A stretch of DNA of 12,645 nt from an uncultured Flavobacteriaceae bacterium (GTDB taxonomy: Bacteria > Bacteroidota > Bacteroidia > Flavobacteriales > Flavobacteriaceae): NCBI GenBank assembly GCA_947311745.1, contig CAMZLT010000061.1, positions 1 through 12,645 of the forward strand. The letters run 5' to 3'. Below are positions 6,646-12,645 of the stretch, piece after piece. The stretch's first letter is position 1; each line of letters starts with the position of its first letter. The notes beneath the pieces are model-generated. The model ran no database searches, was not told the DNA's origin, and worked only from the letters and a program-made list of their open reading frames with translations. The position numbers were made by a program, and so were the translations under genes.

Positions 6646-6653
6646 TATTGTTG
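6646..6653 (+). promoter_or_regulatory. Putative recQ promoter (-7 element TATTGTTG)
   Basis: TATTGTTG matches TAnnTTTG at 7 of 8 positions, with a TTG (6627-6629) 16 bases upstream as a possible -33 box. It ends 32 bases before the recQ ATG. One mismatch and slightly short spacing limit confidence. Confidence 0.35.
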
Positions 6654-6661
6654 CAAATGTA
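6654..6661 (-). promoter_or_regulatory. Putative kdsD-dut-yjjG promoter (-7 element TACATTTG)
   Basis: On the minus strand this reads TACATTTG, a perfect TAnnTTTG match, giving a leader of about 80 bases before the kdsD TTG. It abuts the recQ element head to head. No TTG box is seen at the expected distance. A one-mismatch alternative, TTTATTTG, lies closer to the gene at 6589-6596. Confidence 0.4.
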
Positions 6662-6685
6662 TTTAAAAAATAGATAATTATTAGA

Positions 6686-8884
6686 ATGAAAAGTGTAAAA
6701 AACGATTTGCATGTTGCTTTAAAGAAATATTTTGGATTTAATTCCTTTAAAGGATTACAAGAACCAGTAATTAAAAGCATATTAGAAGGGGATAATACTT
6801 TTGTAATTATGCCAACAGGTGGTGGGAAATCACTTTGTTACCAATTACCAGCTTTAATGCAAGATGGGTTTGCAATTGTAGTTTCTCCATTAATTGCATT
6901 GATGAAAAATCAAGTAGATGCCATACGTGGACTTTCTACTAATAGAGGTATAGCTCATGTTTTAAATTCCTCTTTAAATAAAGGAGAAATAAGACAAGTA
7001 ATGTCCGATATTGAAAATGGTGTTACAAAATTACTATATGTTGCTCCAGAATCTTTAGTAAAAGAAGAGTATACCGAATTTTTAAGAAAGCAAAATATTT
7101 CCTTTTTAGCCATAGATGAAGCACATTGTATATCCGAATGGGGGCACGATTTTAGACCAGAATACCGTAATTTACGAAATATTATAGAACAAATTGCAGA
7201 TGTACCAATTATAGGGTTGACAGCAACCGCTACACCAAAAGTAGAATTGGATATTCTTAAAAATTTGCGAATGCCAAATGCAAATAGATTTAAAGCGTCG
7301 TTTAATAGACCAAATTTATTTTACGATGTGCGTCCGAAAACCAAAGATGTAAACAAAGATATTATTCGTTTTGTTCGTAAATACGAAAAAAAATCAGGAA
7401 TTATCTATTGCCTAAGTAGAAAAAAAGTTGAAGAAATAGCACAAGTACTTCAAGTAAATGGTATTAATGCGTTACCATATCATGCAGGTTTAGACGGAAA
7501 ACGACGAGCAAAACATCAAGATATGTTTTTGATGGAAGAAGTAGATGTTATTGTTGCAACAATAGCTTTTGGTATGGGAATAGATAAACCAGATGTTCGG
7601 TTTGTAATTCATCATGATATACCTAAAAGTTTAGAAAGTTATTACCAAGAAACAGGTCGTGCAGGTAGAGATGGAGGCGAAGGATATTGTCTAGCATATT
7701 ATGCATACAAAGATATTGAAAAACTAGAGAAATTTCTCTCAGGGAAACCAGTTTCAGAGCAAGAAATAGGAAATGCTTTATTGCAAGAAGTAGTTGCTTA
7801 CGCAGAAACTTCTATGAATAGACGTAAATTTTTATTAAATTATTTTGGAGAAGAATTTGACGAAATAAATGGTGATGGTGCAGATATGGATGATAATATG
7901 CGTAATCCAAAACCAAAAAAAGAAGCGAAAGACGATGTGAAATTACTTTTAGAAGTAATTCGAGATACTAATCAAGAATATAAAGCAAAAGATGTTATTA
8001 GTGCGATAGTAGGTAAATCCAATGCTTTGTTAAAATCACGTAGAACAGATGAGCGTTCTTTTTTTGGATGTGGAAAAGGTAAAGAAGCAAATTATTGGAT
8101 GGCTTTGATTCGTCAAGTTTTAGTAACACCAATGCTTTATAAAGAAATTGAGCAGTATGGTGTGCTAAAAATTACCAAAGAAGGGTTAGATTTTATTGAA
8201 AATCCAACTTCTTTTATGATGACTGAAGATCATGTATATAGTGAAAATAAAATCGACGATATTATTACAAATCCCAAAGGAGCAGGAGCTTCAACTGATA
8301 CCGTATTAATGGCGATGCTTAAAGATTTGCGTAAAAAAGTAGGAAAGAAAAAAGGCGTTCCGCCATTTGTTATTTTTCAAGATCCATCTTTAGAAGATAT
8401 GACCTTAAAATATCCTATTACAATTCAAGAATTAGCAAATGTGCATGGTGTTGGTGAAGGAAAGGCAAAAAAATACGGTGCAGATTTCGTAGCTTTAATT
8501 CTTAGATATGTAACAGAAAACGAAATTGAACGACCAGATGATATTATCGTTAAAAGTACAGGTTCAAATTCTAGCTTAAAATTATCGATAATTCAAAATA
8601 CCGATAAAAAAATACCATTAGAAGATATTGCAAAATCTAAAGGTTTAACCATGGAAGAATTAATCGATGAAATGGAAAGTATCGTGTATTCAGGTACAAA
8701 ATTAAATATATCGTATTGTATTAATGAAATGATTGACGAAGAAGCACAAGAAGATATTTTTGAATATTATATGGAAGCAGAAACCGATAGTATTGATGAT
8801 GCCTTGGAAGAATTTGAAGGCGAATTTGATATTGAAGAACTACGATTAATGCGTATTAGATTCATTAGTGAAGTAGGAAATTAA
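6686..8884 (+). CDS. recQ: ATP-dependent DNA helicase RecQ, zinc-cysteine-less form
   Basis: This 3'-to-5' superfamily-2 helicase serves recombination and fork repair. The 732 residues show the helicase core: Walker A PTGGGKS (43-49), DEAH box (144-147) followed by CISEWGHDFRPEY, GLTATAT (177-183), ATIAFGMGIDKPD (291-303) and QETGRAGRDG (321-330). Next comes the RecQ-C-terminal/winged-helix region (about 365-510), an HRDC domain (about 532-614, with ITIQELANVHGVGEGKAKKYG) and an acidic C-terminal tail (640-732). Oddity: the zinc site that E. coli RecQ builds from four Cys is absent. The region reads SMNRRKFLLNYFGE ... GDGADMDDN ... NPKPK, with Asn378, Gly398, Met401 and Asn404 in the expected Cys positions. 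The rest is intact, so this is not a decayed gene. It is transcribed alone, with a good terminator after it. Confidence 0.95.
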   Translation: MKSVKNDLHVALKKYFGFNSFKGLQEPVIKSILEGDNTFVIMPTGGGKSLCYQLPALMQDGFAIVVSPLIALMKNQVDAIRGLSTNRGIAHVLNSSLNKGEIRQVMSDIENGVTKLLYVAPESLVKEEYTEFLRKQNISFLAIDEAHCISEWGHDFRPEYRNLRNIIEQIADVPIIGLTATATPKVELDILKNLRMPNANRFKASFNRPNLFYDVRPKTKDVNKDIIRFVRKYEKKSGIIYCLSRKKVEEIAQVLQVNGINALPYHAGLDGKRRAKHQDMFLMEEVDVIVATIAFGMGIDKPDVRFVIHHDIPKSLESYYQETGRAGRDGGEGYCLAYYAYKDIEKLEKFLSGKPVSEQEIGNALLQEVVAYAETSMNRRKFLLNYFGEEFDEINGDGADMDDNMRNPKPKKEAKDDVKLLLEVIRDTNQEYKAKDVISAIVGKSNALLKSRRTDERSFFGCGKGKEANYWMALIRQVLVTPMLYKEIEQYGVLKITKEGLDFIENPTSFMMTEDHVYSENKIDDIITNPKGAGASTDTVLMAMLKDLRKKVGKKKGVPPFVIFQDPSLEDMTLKYPITIQELANVHGVGEGKAKKYGADFVALILRYVTENEIERPDDIIVKSTGSNSSLKLSIIQNTDKKIPLEDIAKSKGLTMEELIDEMESIVYSGTKLNISYCINEMIDEEAQEDIFEYYMEAETDSIDDALEEFEGEFDIEELRLMRIRFISEVGN

Positions 8885-8909
8885 TTGTATTGTGACCAAA
8901 GTAATTTTT

Positions 8910-8934
8910 AAAACTGACATATGTCAGTTTTTTT
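8910..8934 (+). terminator. recQ terminator; palindrome could also be a CRP/FNR-type operator
   Basis: AAAACTGACAT (8910-8920) is followed directly by its complement ATGTCAGTTTT (8921-8931), with the T-run reaching 8934. Eight strong stem pairs, a 4-base ATAT loop and a T-tract make a textbook intrinsic terminator 25 bases after the recQ stop. The same palindrome has the TGA-N6-TCA core of CRP/FNR-family sites, and its centre lies 28 bases before the -7 box of the next operon. Confidence 0.8.
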
Positions 8935-8948
8935 ATGCATTAAAACCG

Positions 8949-8956
8949 TAACTTTG
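8949..8956 (+). promoter_or_regulatory. Promoter (-7 element) of the cco operon
   Basis: TAACTTTG is a perfect TAnnTTTG match, 18 bases before the ccoS ATG, so transcription should start near 8960. The usual TTG at -33 is missing; that position is occupied by the edge of the palindrome described at 8910-8934, which would suit a promoter that needs an activator. Confidence 0.55.
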
Positions 8957-8974
8957 TACAAAATTTATTAAAAC

Positions 8975-9139
8975 ATGGATGTATTATATATAATGATTCC
9001 GATAAGTGTACTAATAGCCTTAGGTTTTTTGTATATATTTATTAAATCAGTAAAATCAGGGCAGTATGATGATGTATATACACCATCTGTTCGAATACTT
9101 TTTGATGACGAACTAGTAAAAGATAAAAAAAACAATTAA
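8975..9139 (+). CDS. ccoS: cbb3-type cytochrome oxidase assembly protein CcoS
   Basis: This 54-residue protein opens with ATG at 8975 (MDVLYIMIPI). One membrane helix spans about residues 4-24, followed by the family motif VKSGQYDDVYTPSVRILFDDE (about 26-46), which matches the CcoS 'vrsGQFdDl...riLfDde' pattern. CcoS is needed for the oxidase to gain its haem b and copper cofactors. The size is normal for the family. It is first in the operon, 34 bases before ccoNO. In many genomes its neighbour upstream is ccoI (copper ATPase); here that place is taken by recQ, so ccoI must lie elsewhere if present. Confidence 0.9.
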   Translation: MDVLYIMIPISVLIALGFLYIFIKSVKSGQYDDVYTPSVRILFDDELVKDKKNN

Positions 9140-9173
9140 TTAACTAAAATATTATAATCAAATCAATTATCTA

Positions 9174-11342
9174 ATGGAGAAAGAACAATTTTATTATGAC
9201 AACAAAATAGTAAAACTATTTTTTTGGGCAACAATAGTTTGGGGTATTGTCGGAATGACAGTAGGGCTAATGGTTGCATTTTTATTTTTATTTCCTAATT
9301 ATATGGAAGGAATCTCTTGGTTGAGTTTTGGACGTTTACGACCTTTGCACACCAATGCAGCAATTTTTGCCTTTGTAGGAAATGGTTTTTTTGTAGGGAT
9401 GTATTATTCCATGCAAAGATTATTAAAAACACGAATGTTTAGCGACACTTTAAGTAAAATTCACTTTTGGGGATGGCAGTTAATAATTGTTGCAGCAGCA
9501 ATTACACTTCCTTTAGGGATGACTTCCTCTAAGGAATATGCAGAGTTAGAATGGCCAATAGATTTAGCAATTACACTTATTTGGGTAGTAATGGGAATCA
9601 ATATGATTGGAACCATGATTAAAAGACGTCAACGTCATATTTACGTTGCAATTTGGTTTTATATAGCAACATTTGTAACAGTAGCTGTCTTACATATTTT
9701 TAATAATTTAGAAATTCCTGTAACTGCTTTTAAAAGTTATTCCATTTACGCAGGAGTGCAAGATGCTTTAATACAATGGTGGTACGGACACAACGCTGTA
9801 GCATTTTTCTTGACTACACCAATGTTAGGGCTGATGTATTACTTTGTACCAAAGGCGGCAAACAGACCAGTATATTCGTATAAATTATCTATTATTCACT
9901 TTTGGTCTTTAATCTTTATTTATATTTGGGCAGGACCACACCATTTATTATATACAGCTTTACCAAGTTGGGCACAAAATTTAGGAACTGTATTCTCCAT
10001 TATGTTAATTTTCCCATCTTGGGGTGGAATGATTAATGGTTTGTTAACCTTACGTGGAGCATGGGATAAAGTACGTGAATCTGCAATTTTAAAATTCTTT
10101 GTAGTAGCAATTACAGGTTATGGTATGGCAACTTTTGAAGGGCCAATGTTATCCTTTAAGAACGTTAATGCAATAGCACATTATACTGATTGGATTGTAG
10201 CACACGTTCACGTTGGAACATTAGCTTGGAATGGATTTATCCTTTCAGGAATGCTTTATTGGTTAGCAACAAAATTATATAAAACCGAATTATATTCCGA
10301 AAAATTGGCAAATGCACACTTTTGGATTGGTACAATAGGTATTTTATTTTATACTATTCCGTTATATATTGCAGGATTTACACAAGCATTAATGTGGAAA
10401 GAGTTTAAGCCAGATGGTACTTTAGAATATGGTAACTTTTTAGAAACAGTAACAGCAATTATTCCAATGTACTGGATGCGTGCCTTAGGAGGAACTTTAT
10501 ATATAACAGGTTTCTGTATTTTGGCATACAATATTTATAAAACAGCTAAAAAAGGTAGTGTAGTAGAAGATGAATTAGCAGAAGCAGTACCATTAAAACA
10601 AATTTCATCCTCAAGACTACAAGGTGAACAATGGCACTCGTGGTTAGAAAGAAGAACAGTATTATTTACAATTTTAACAACTGTTGCAATTTTAGTTGGT
10701 GGTTTAGTAGAATTTGTACCATTATTATTGGTTAAGTCTAATATACCAACCATATCTAGTGTGAAACCATATACTCCTTTAGAATTAGAAGGTAGAGATA
10801 TTTATATTAGAGAAGGTTGTAATAACTGTCATTCACAAATGATTAGACCTTTTAGATCGGAAGTTGCTCGTTATGGTGAATATTCTAAAGCAGGAGAATT
10901 TGTTTACGATCACCCATTCCTTTGGGGATCACGTCGTACAGGTCCAGATTTACATAGAATTGGAAAAAAATACAATTCTAACTGGCATTTTAATCATTTC
11001 TTAGATCCAAAGAATACTTCACCAATGGAAGATAAAATACTTGGGGGAGCAAGAAACTTTATGCCAAAATATACTTGGTTTAGCACCAATGATTTAGATT
11101 TTAGCGATATTCAAACTAAAATGGAACAACTTAGATCTGTTGGTGTACCATATACAAACGCCGAAATTAAACGAGCTCCTTATGCTTTGCAACAGCAAGC
11201 TGTAGCAATAGAAAAGGAGTTACGACAAGATCCTGATTATGTAAAAAATTATGGCGATAAGCATATCGAGAAAAAAGAAGTTGTAGCAGTTATAGCATAT
11301 TTACAACGTTTAGGAACGGATATTAAAAAATCTAAAGAATAA
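9174..11342 (+). CDS. ccoNO: cbb3-type cytochrome c oxidase, fused subunits I and II (CcoN-CcoO)
   Basis: This is the core of the high-affinity terminal oxidase, which reduces O2 to water and pumps protons in the inner membrane. Of 722 residues, about 1-470 are CcoN with around 12 membrane helices. Haem ligands are His59 (LRPLHTN), His344 and His346 (IVAHVHVGT). Copper B ligands are His206 (WWYGHNA), His256 and His257 (AGPHHLL), and Tyr250 fits the cross-linked tyrosine. Residues about 490-722 are CcoO: a helix near 495-520, then the haem c site CNNCH (549-553) and a candidate axial Met630 (NFMPKY). The segment GSVVEDELAEAVPLKQ (about 461-476) links them. CcoN and CcoO are separate proteins in Proteobacteria; the fusion is usual in Bacteroidota. 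All redox ligands are present, so the enzyme should be active. Confidence 0.96.
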   Translation: MEKEQFYYDNKIVKLFFWATIVWGIVGMTVGLMVAFLFLFPNYMEGISWLSFGRLRPLHTNAAIFAFVGNGFFVGMYYSMQRLLKTRMFSDTLSKIHFWGWQLIIVAAAITLPLGMTSSKEYAELEWPIDLAITLIWVVMGINMIGTMIKRRQRHIYVAIWFYIATFVTVAVLHIFNNLEIPVTAFKSYSIYAGVQDALIQWWYGHNAVAFFLTTPMLGLMYYFVPKAANRPVYSYKLSIIHFWSLIFIYIWAGPHHLLYTALPSWAQNLGTVFSIMLIFPSWGGMINGLLTLRGAWDKVRESAILKFFVVAITGYGMATFEGPMLSFKNVNAIAHYTDWIVAHVHVGTLAWNGFILSGMLYWLATKLYKTELYSEKLANAHFWIGTIGILFYTIPLYIAGFTQALMWKEFKPDGTLEYGNFLETVTAIIPMYWMRALGGTLYITGFCILAYNIYKTAKKGSVVEDELAEAVPLKQISSSRLQGEQWHSWLERRTVLFTILTTVAILVGGLVEFVPLLLVKSNIPTISSVKPYTPLELEGRDIYIREGCNNCHSQMIRPFRSEVARYGEYSKAGEFVYDHPFLWGSRRTGPDLHRIGKKYNSNWHFNHFLDPKNTSPMEDKILGGARNFMPKYTWFSTNDLDFSDIQTKMEQLRSVGVPYTNAEIKRAPYALQQQAVAIEKELRQDPDYVKNYGDKHIEKKEVVAVIAYLQRLGTDIKKSKE

Positions 11343-11347
11343 GGATT

Positions 11348-11515
11348 ATGTTAAAATTTATAAAACAAAATTTAGAAACAATAGATGGTGTATCCATTTA
11401 TCCGATAATATCTTTAGTACTATTCTTTATTGTTTTTGTAACGATGGTTATAATCGTATCAAAGATGAATAAAAATAAGATTAGTGAATTGGAAAAATAT
11501 CCGTTAGAAGATTAA
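11348..11515 (+). CDS. ccoQ: CcoQ-like small subunit of cbb3 oxidase
   Basis: This 55-residue protein has one membrane helix (about 17-38, YPIISLVLFF and onward) and a charged C-terminal tail ending KISELEKYPLED. It starts at ATG 11348, 5 bases after the ccoNO stop, with AAGGA just before it. Position, size and topology fit CcoQ/FixQ, which stabilises the CcoP association. Similarity in such short proteins is weak, so the name rests mainly on context. ccoP follows after 28 bases. Confidence 0.75.
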   Translation: MLKFIKQNLETIDGVSIYPIISLVLFFIVFVTMVIIVSKMNKNKISELEKYPLED

Positions 11516-11543
11516 ATAAATCAACTTTATAAAAAATATTAAA

Positions 11544-12185
11544 ATGAGTGAAAATAATAATTTAACAGGTTGGCAAAAGTTTATTAAAAGATGGACTAAA
11601 GCTAACGAAATAGGTAAGGAAGACGAAGTAATGACCGATCATAATTATGATGGTATTAGAGAATTAGATAACGTATTACCTCCTTGGTGGGTTGCAGGGT
11701 TTATTATTACTATTGTAATATCTGTATTTTATTATATTATGGTTTTTACAGGTAATTATAATCAAGAACAAGAATATAAAGATTCTATTGCAGAGGCAAA
11801 AATAGAACATGCAGCTTGGGAAAAACAAGATAGAATTAATAATCCTGAAAAATATACTGCAGCAAAAGCAACGACCGATGCTGCGAGTTTAAAAAAAGGA
11901 AAAGAATTGTTTTTAGCAAAAGGTTGTATTGCTTGCCATGGTGTTGATGGAGGGGGAGGAATTGGTCCTAATTTAACCGATAACAAATGGGTTCTTGGCG
12001 GAGGATTTGAAAAAATATTTAATACCATTTCTAAAGGTGGTCGTCCAGGTAAAGGAATGGTAGCTTGGGAAGCTTCTATTTCTAAAACAGACAGACAATT
12101 ATTAGCAAGTTATATTATTTCGATTCAAGGCACAACACCAACAAATCCAAAATCTCCTGAGGGAGAAATTGTTTGGCCTAATTAA
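11544..12185 (+). CDS. ccoP: cbb3-type cytochrome c oxidase subunit III (CcoP), single haem c
   Basis: This membrane-anchored cytochrome c passes electrons to the CcoN core. It has 213 residues. A cytoplasmic N-terminus carries the FixP-N signature DHNYDGIRELDNVLPPWW (32-49), followed by one helix (about 49-69), a charged linker (about 75-112) and one cytochrome c domain with CIACH (128-132), GIGPNLTD (139-146) and GKGMVAWEASIS (169-180), where Met172 is the probable haem ligand. Proteobacterial CcoP is around 300 residues with two CxxCH sites; this protein has only one. The terminator immediately after it marks the end of the ccoS-ccoNO-ccoQ-ccoP transcript. Confidence 0.93.
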   Translation: MSENNNLTGWQKFIKRWTKANEIGKEDEVMTDHNYDGIRELDNVLPPWWVAGFIITIVISVFYYIMVFTGNYNQEQEYKDSIAEAKIEHAAWEKQDRINNPEKYTAAKATTDAASLKKGKELFLAKGCIACHGVDGGGGIGPNLTDNKWVLGGGFEKIFNTISKGGRPGKGMVAWEASISKTDRQLLASYIISIQGTTPTNPKSPEGEIVWPN

Positions 12186-12205
12186 AATTTATAAATATTA
12201 AATGT

Positions 12206-12249
12206 AAAAATGCAACATAATTATCTATATATTTTTGTTGCATTTTTTT
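12206..12249 (+). terminator. Intrinsic terminator after ccoP
   Basis: AAAAATGCAACA (12206-12217) pairs perfectly with TGTTGCATTTTT (12236-12247), a 12-bp stem with an 18-base loop, and the T-run continues to 12249. It starts 21 bases after the ccoP stop. It is a strong candidate and may work in both directions. Confidence 0.85.
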
Positions 12250-12268
12250 ATTCTTTGCGTTACAAAAG

Positions 12269-12302
12269 TTGCCAAATAGCTTAATTATAAGTCGTATTTT
12301 TG
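12269..12302 (+). promoter_or_regulatory. Promoter of ccoG (TTG-N23-TATTTTTG)
   Basis: TTG at 12269-12271 and a perfect TAnnTTTG match, TATTTTTG at 12295-12302, are 23 bases apart, at the long end of the range described for flavobacteria. The start codon of ccoG follows 32 bases later. It lies just after the terminator, so ccoG appears to be independently transcribed. Confidence 0.5.
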
Positions 12303-12334
12303 TAATGCATTAGTAATAAATAATACTAAAAATA

Positions 12335-12645
12335 ATGAGCAGTCAAGAAAAAGAAGTTTTTAGAGATTCAATTGCAACCATTACCGATGATGGTAAAAGA
12401 AATTTCATACACCCTAAAAAGCCAAAAGGAAAATATACAAACTATAGAACATATTTGTCGTGGATTTTGTTAGCAATGTTAATTTCTTTTCCGTTTATAA
12501 AGGTCGATGGCAATCAGTTTATGTTGTTTAACCTTGGTGAGCGACGATTTAACATTTTCGGACACCCATTTTGGCCTCAAGATTTTTATATCTTGGTTAT
12601 TTCTGTTTTAGTTAGTATTGTTTTTATTATTTTATTTACCGTAAT
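12335..12645 (+). CDS. ccoG: cbb3 oxidase accessory protein CcoG (RdxA/FixG), 3' end cut by window
   Basis: The frame starts at ATG 12335 and is open to the window end (103 complete codons). The N-terminus FRDSIATITDDGKRNFIHPKKPKG (residues 9-32) and FNIFGHPFWPQDFY (72-85) match the CcoG/FixG family, a membrane-bound polyferredoxin. From family knowledge, CcoG is a copper reductase used when building the cbb3 copper centre. The first helix lies at about 40-56 and the second at about 85-103. The ferredoxin-type cysteines expected further on are outside the window. Placement after ccoP is the conserved gene order, but here it has its own promoter. Confidence 0.9.
   Translation, partial: MSSQEKEVFRDSIATITDDGKRNFIHPKKPKGKYTNYRTYLSWILLAMLISFPFIKVDGNQFMLFNLGERRFNIFGHPFWPQDFYILVISVLVSIVFIILFTV

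Noticed and set aside
6512..6712. Minus-strand frame spanning the kdsD-recQ gap
   Set aside because: It overlaps both the start of kdsD and the start of recQ, has low-complexity sequence and no recognisable motif.
10349..10753. Two minus-strand frames inside ccoNO, and a third inside ccoP (11762-12028)
   Set aside because: They are antisense to conserved oxidase genes, with no promoter and no recognisable domain.

Overview
The window looks like chromosomal DNA of a marine-type member of the Flavobacteriaceae (Bacteroidota). The DNA is strongly AT-rich and the proteins are rich in Lys, Asn and Ile. Several intergenic regions carry the Bacteroidota promoter element TAnnTTTG, and Shine-Dalgarno sequences are weak. 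The gene content fits this group: a fused CcoN-CcoO cbb3 oxidase subunit, a one-haem CcoP, a small DUF6370-like lipoprotein and an FKBP lipoprotein with calcium-binding repeats. I cannot name the genus from the sequence alone.

Layout. 1-807: the 3' part of a DUF4105/Lnb-like membrane protein, cut by the window start. 948-1928: a secreted FKBP-type prolyl isomerase lipoprotein with an Asp-rich thrombospondin-type-3-like tail. 1931-2160: a non-coding island of three unrelated repeat types. 2169-2372 (minus): a small basic hypothetical protein. 2498-4126: the carboxyltransferase (beta) subunit of an acyl-CoA carboxylase, closest to the methylcrotonyl-CoA type. 4149-4457: a Cys-rich small lipoprotein. 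6570-4462 (minus): a tight operon kdsD (TTG start) - dut - yjjG-like. 6686-8884: recQ, divergent from kdsD. 8975-12185: ccoS, ccoNO, ccoQ and ccoP. 12335 to the end: the start of ccoG, behind its own terminator and promoter.

How the genes work together. The right-hand third encodes a cbb3-type cytochrome c oxidase, the high-affinity terminal oxidase for low oxygen, plus assembly factors CcoS and CcoG. In the minus-strand operon, KdsD makes D-arabinose 5-phosphate for Kdo and lipopolysaccharide. Dut converts dUTP to dUMP, and the YjjG-like phosphatase belongs to a family that dephosphorylates dUMP and aberrant pyrimidine nucleotides, so the last two genes form a plausible nucleotide-cleaning pair. 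The remaining genes are mostly single units.

I found no CRISPR array, transposase, prophage, tRNA, rRNA or anti-phage system, and no clear undescribed multi-gene system. The observations most worth checking are: a RecQ that has lost all four zinc-ligand cysteines; a perfect palindrome upstream of ccoS that could be both the recQ terminator and a CRP/FNR-type operator placed about 40 bp before the cco start; and the repeat island at 1931-2160.
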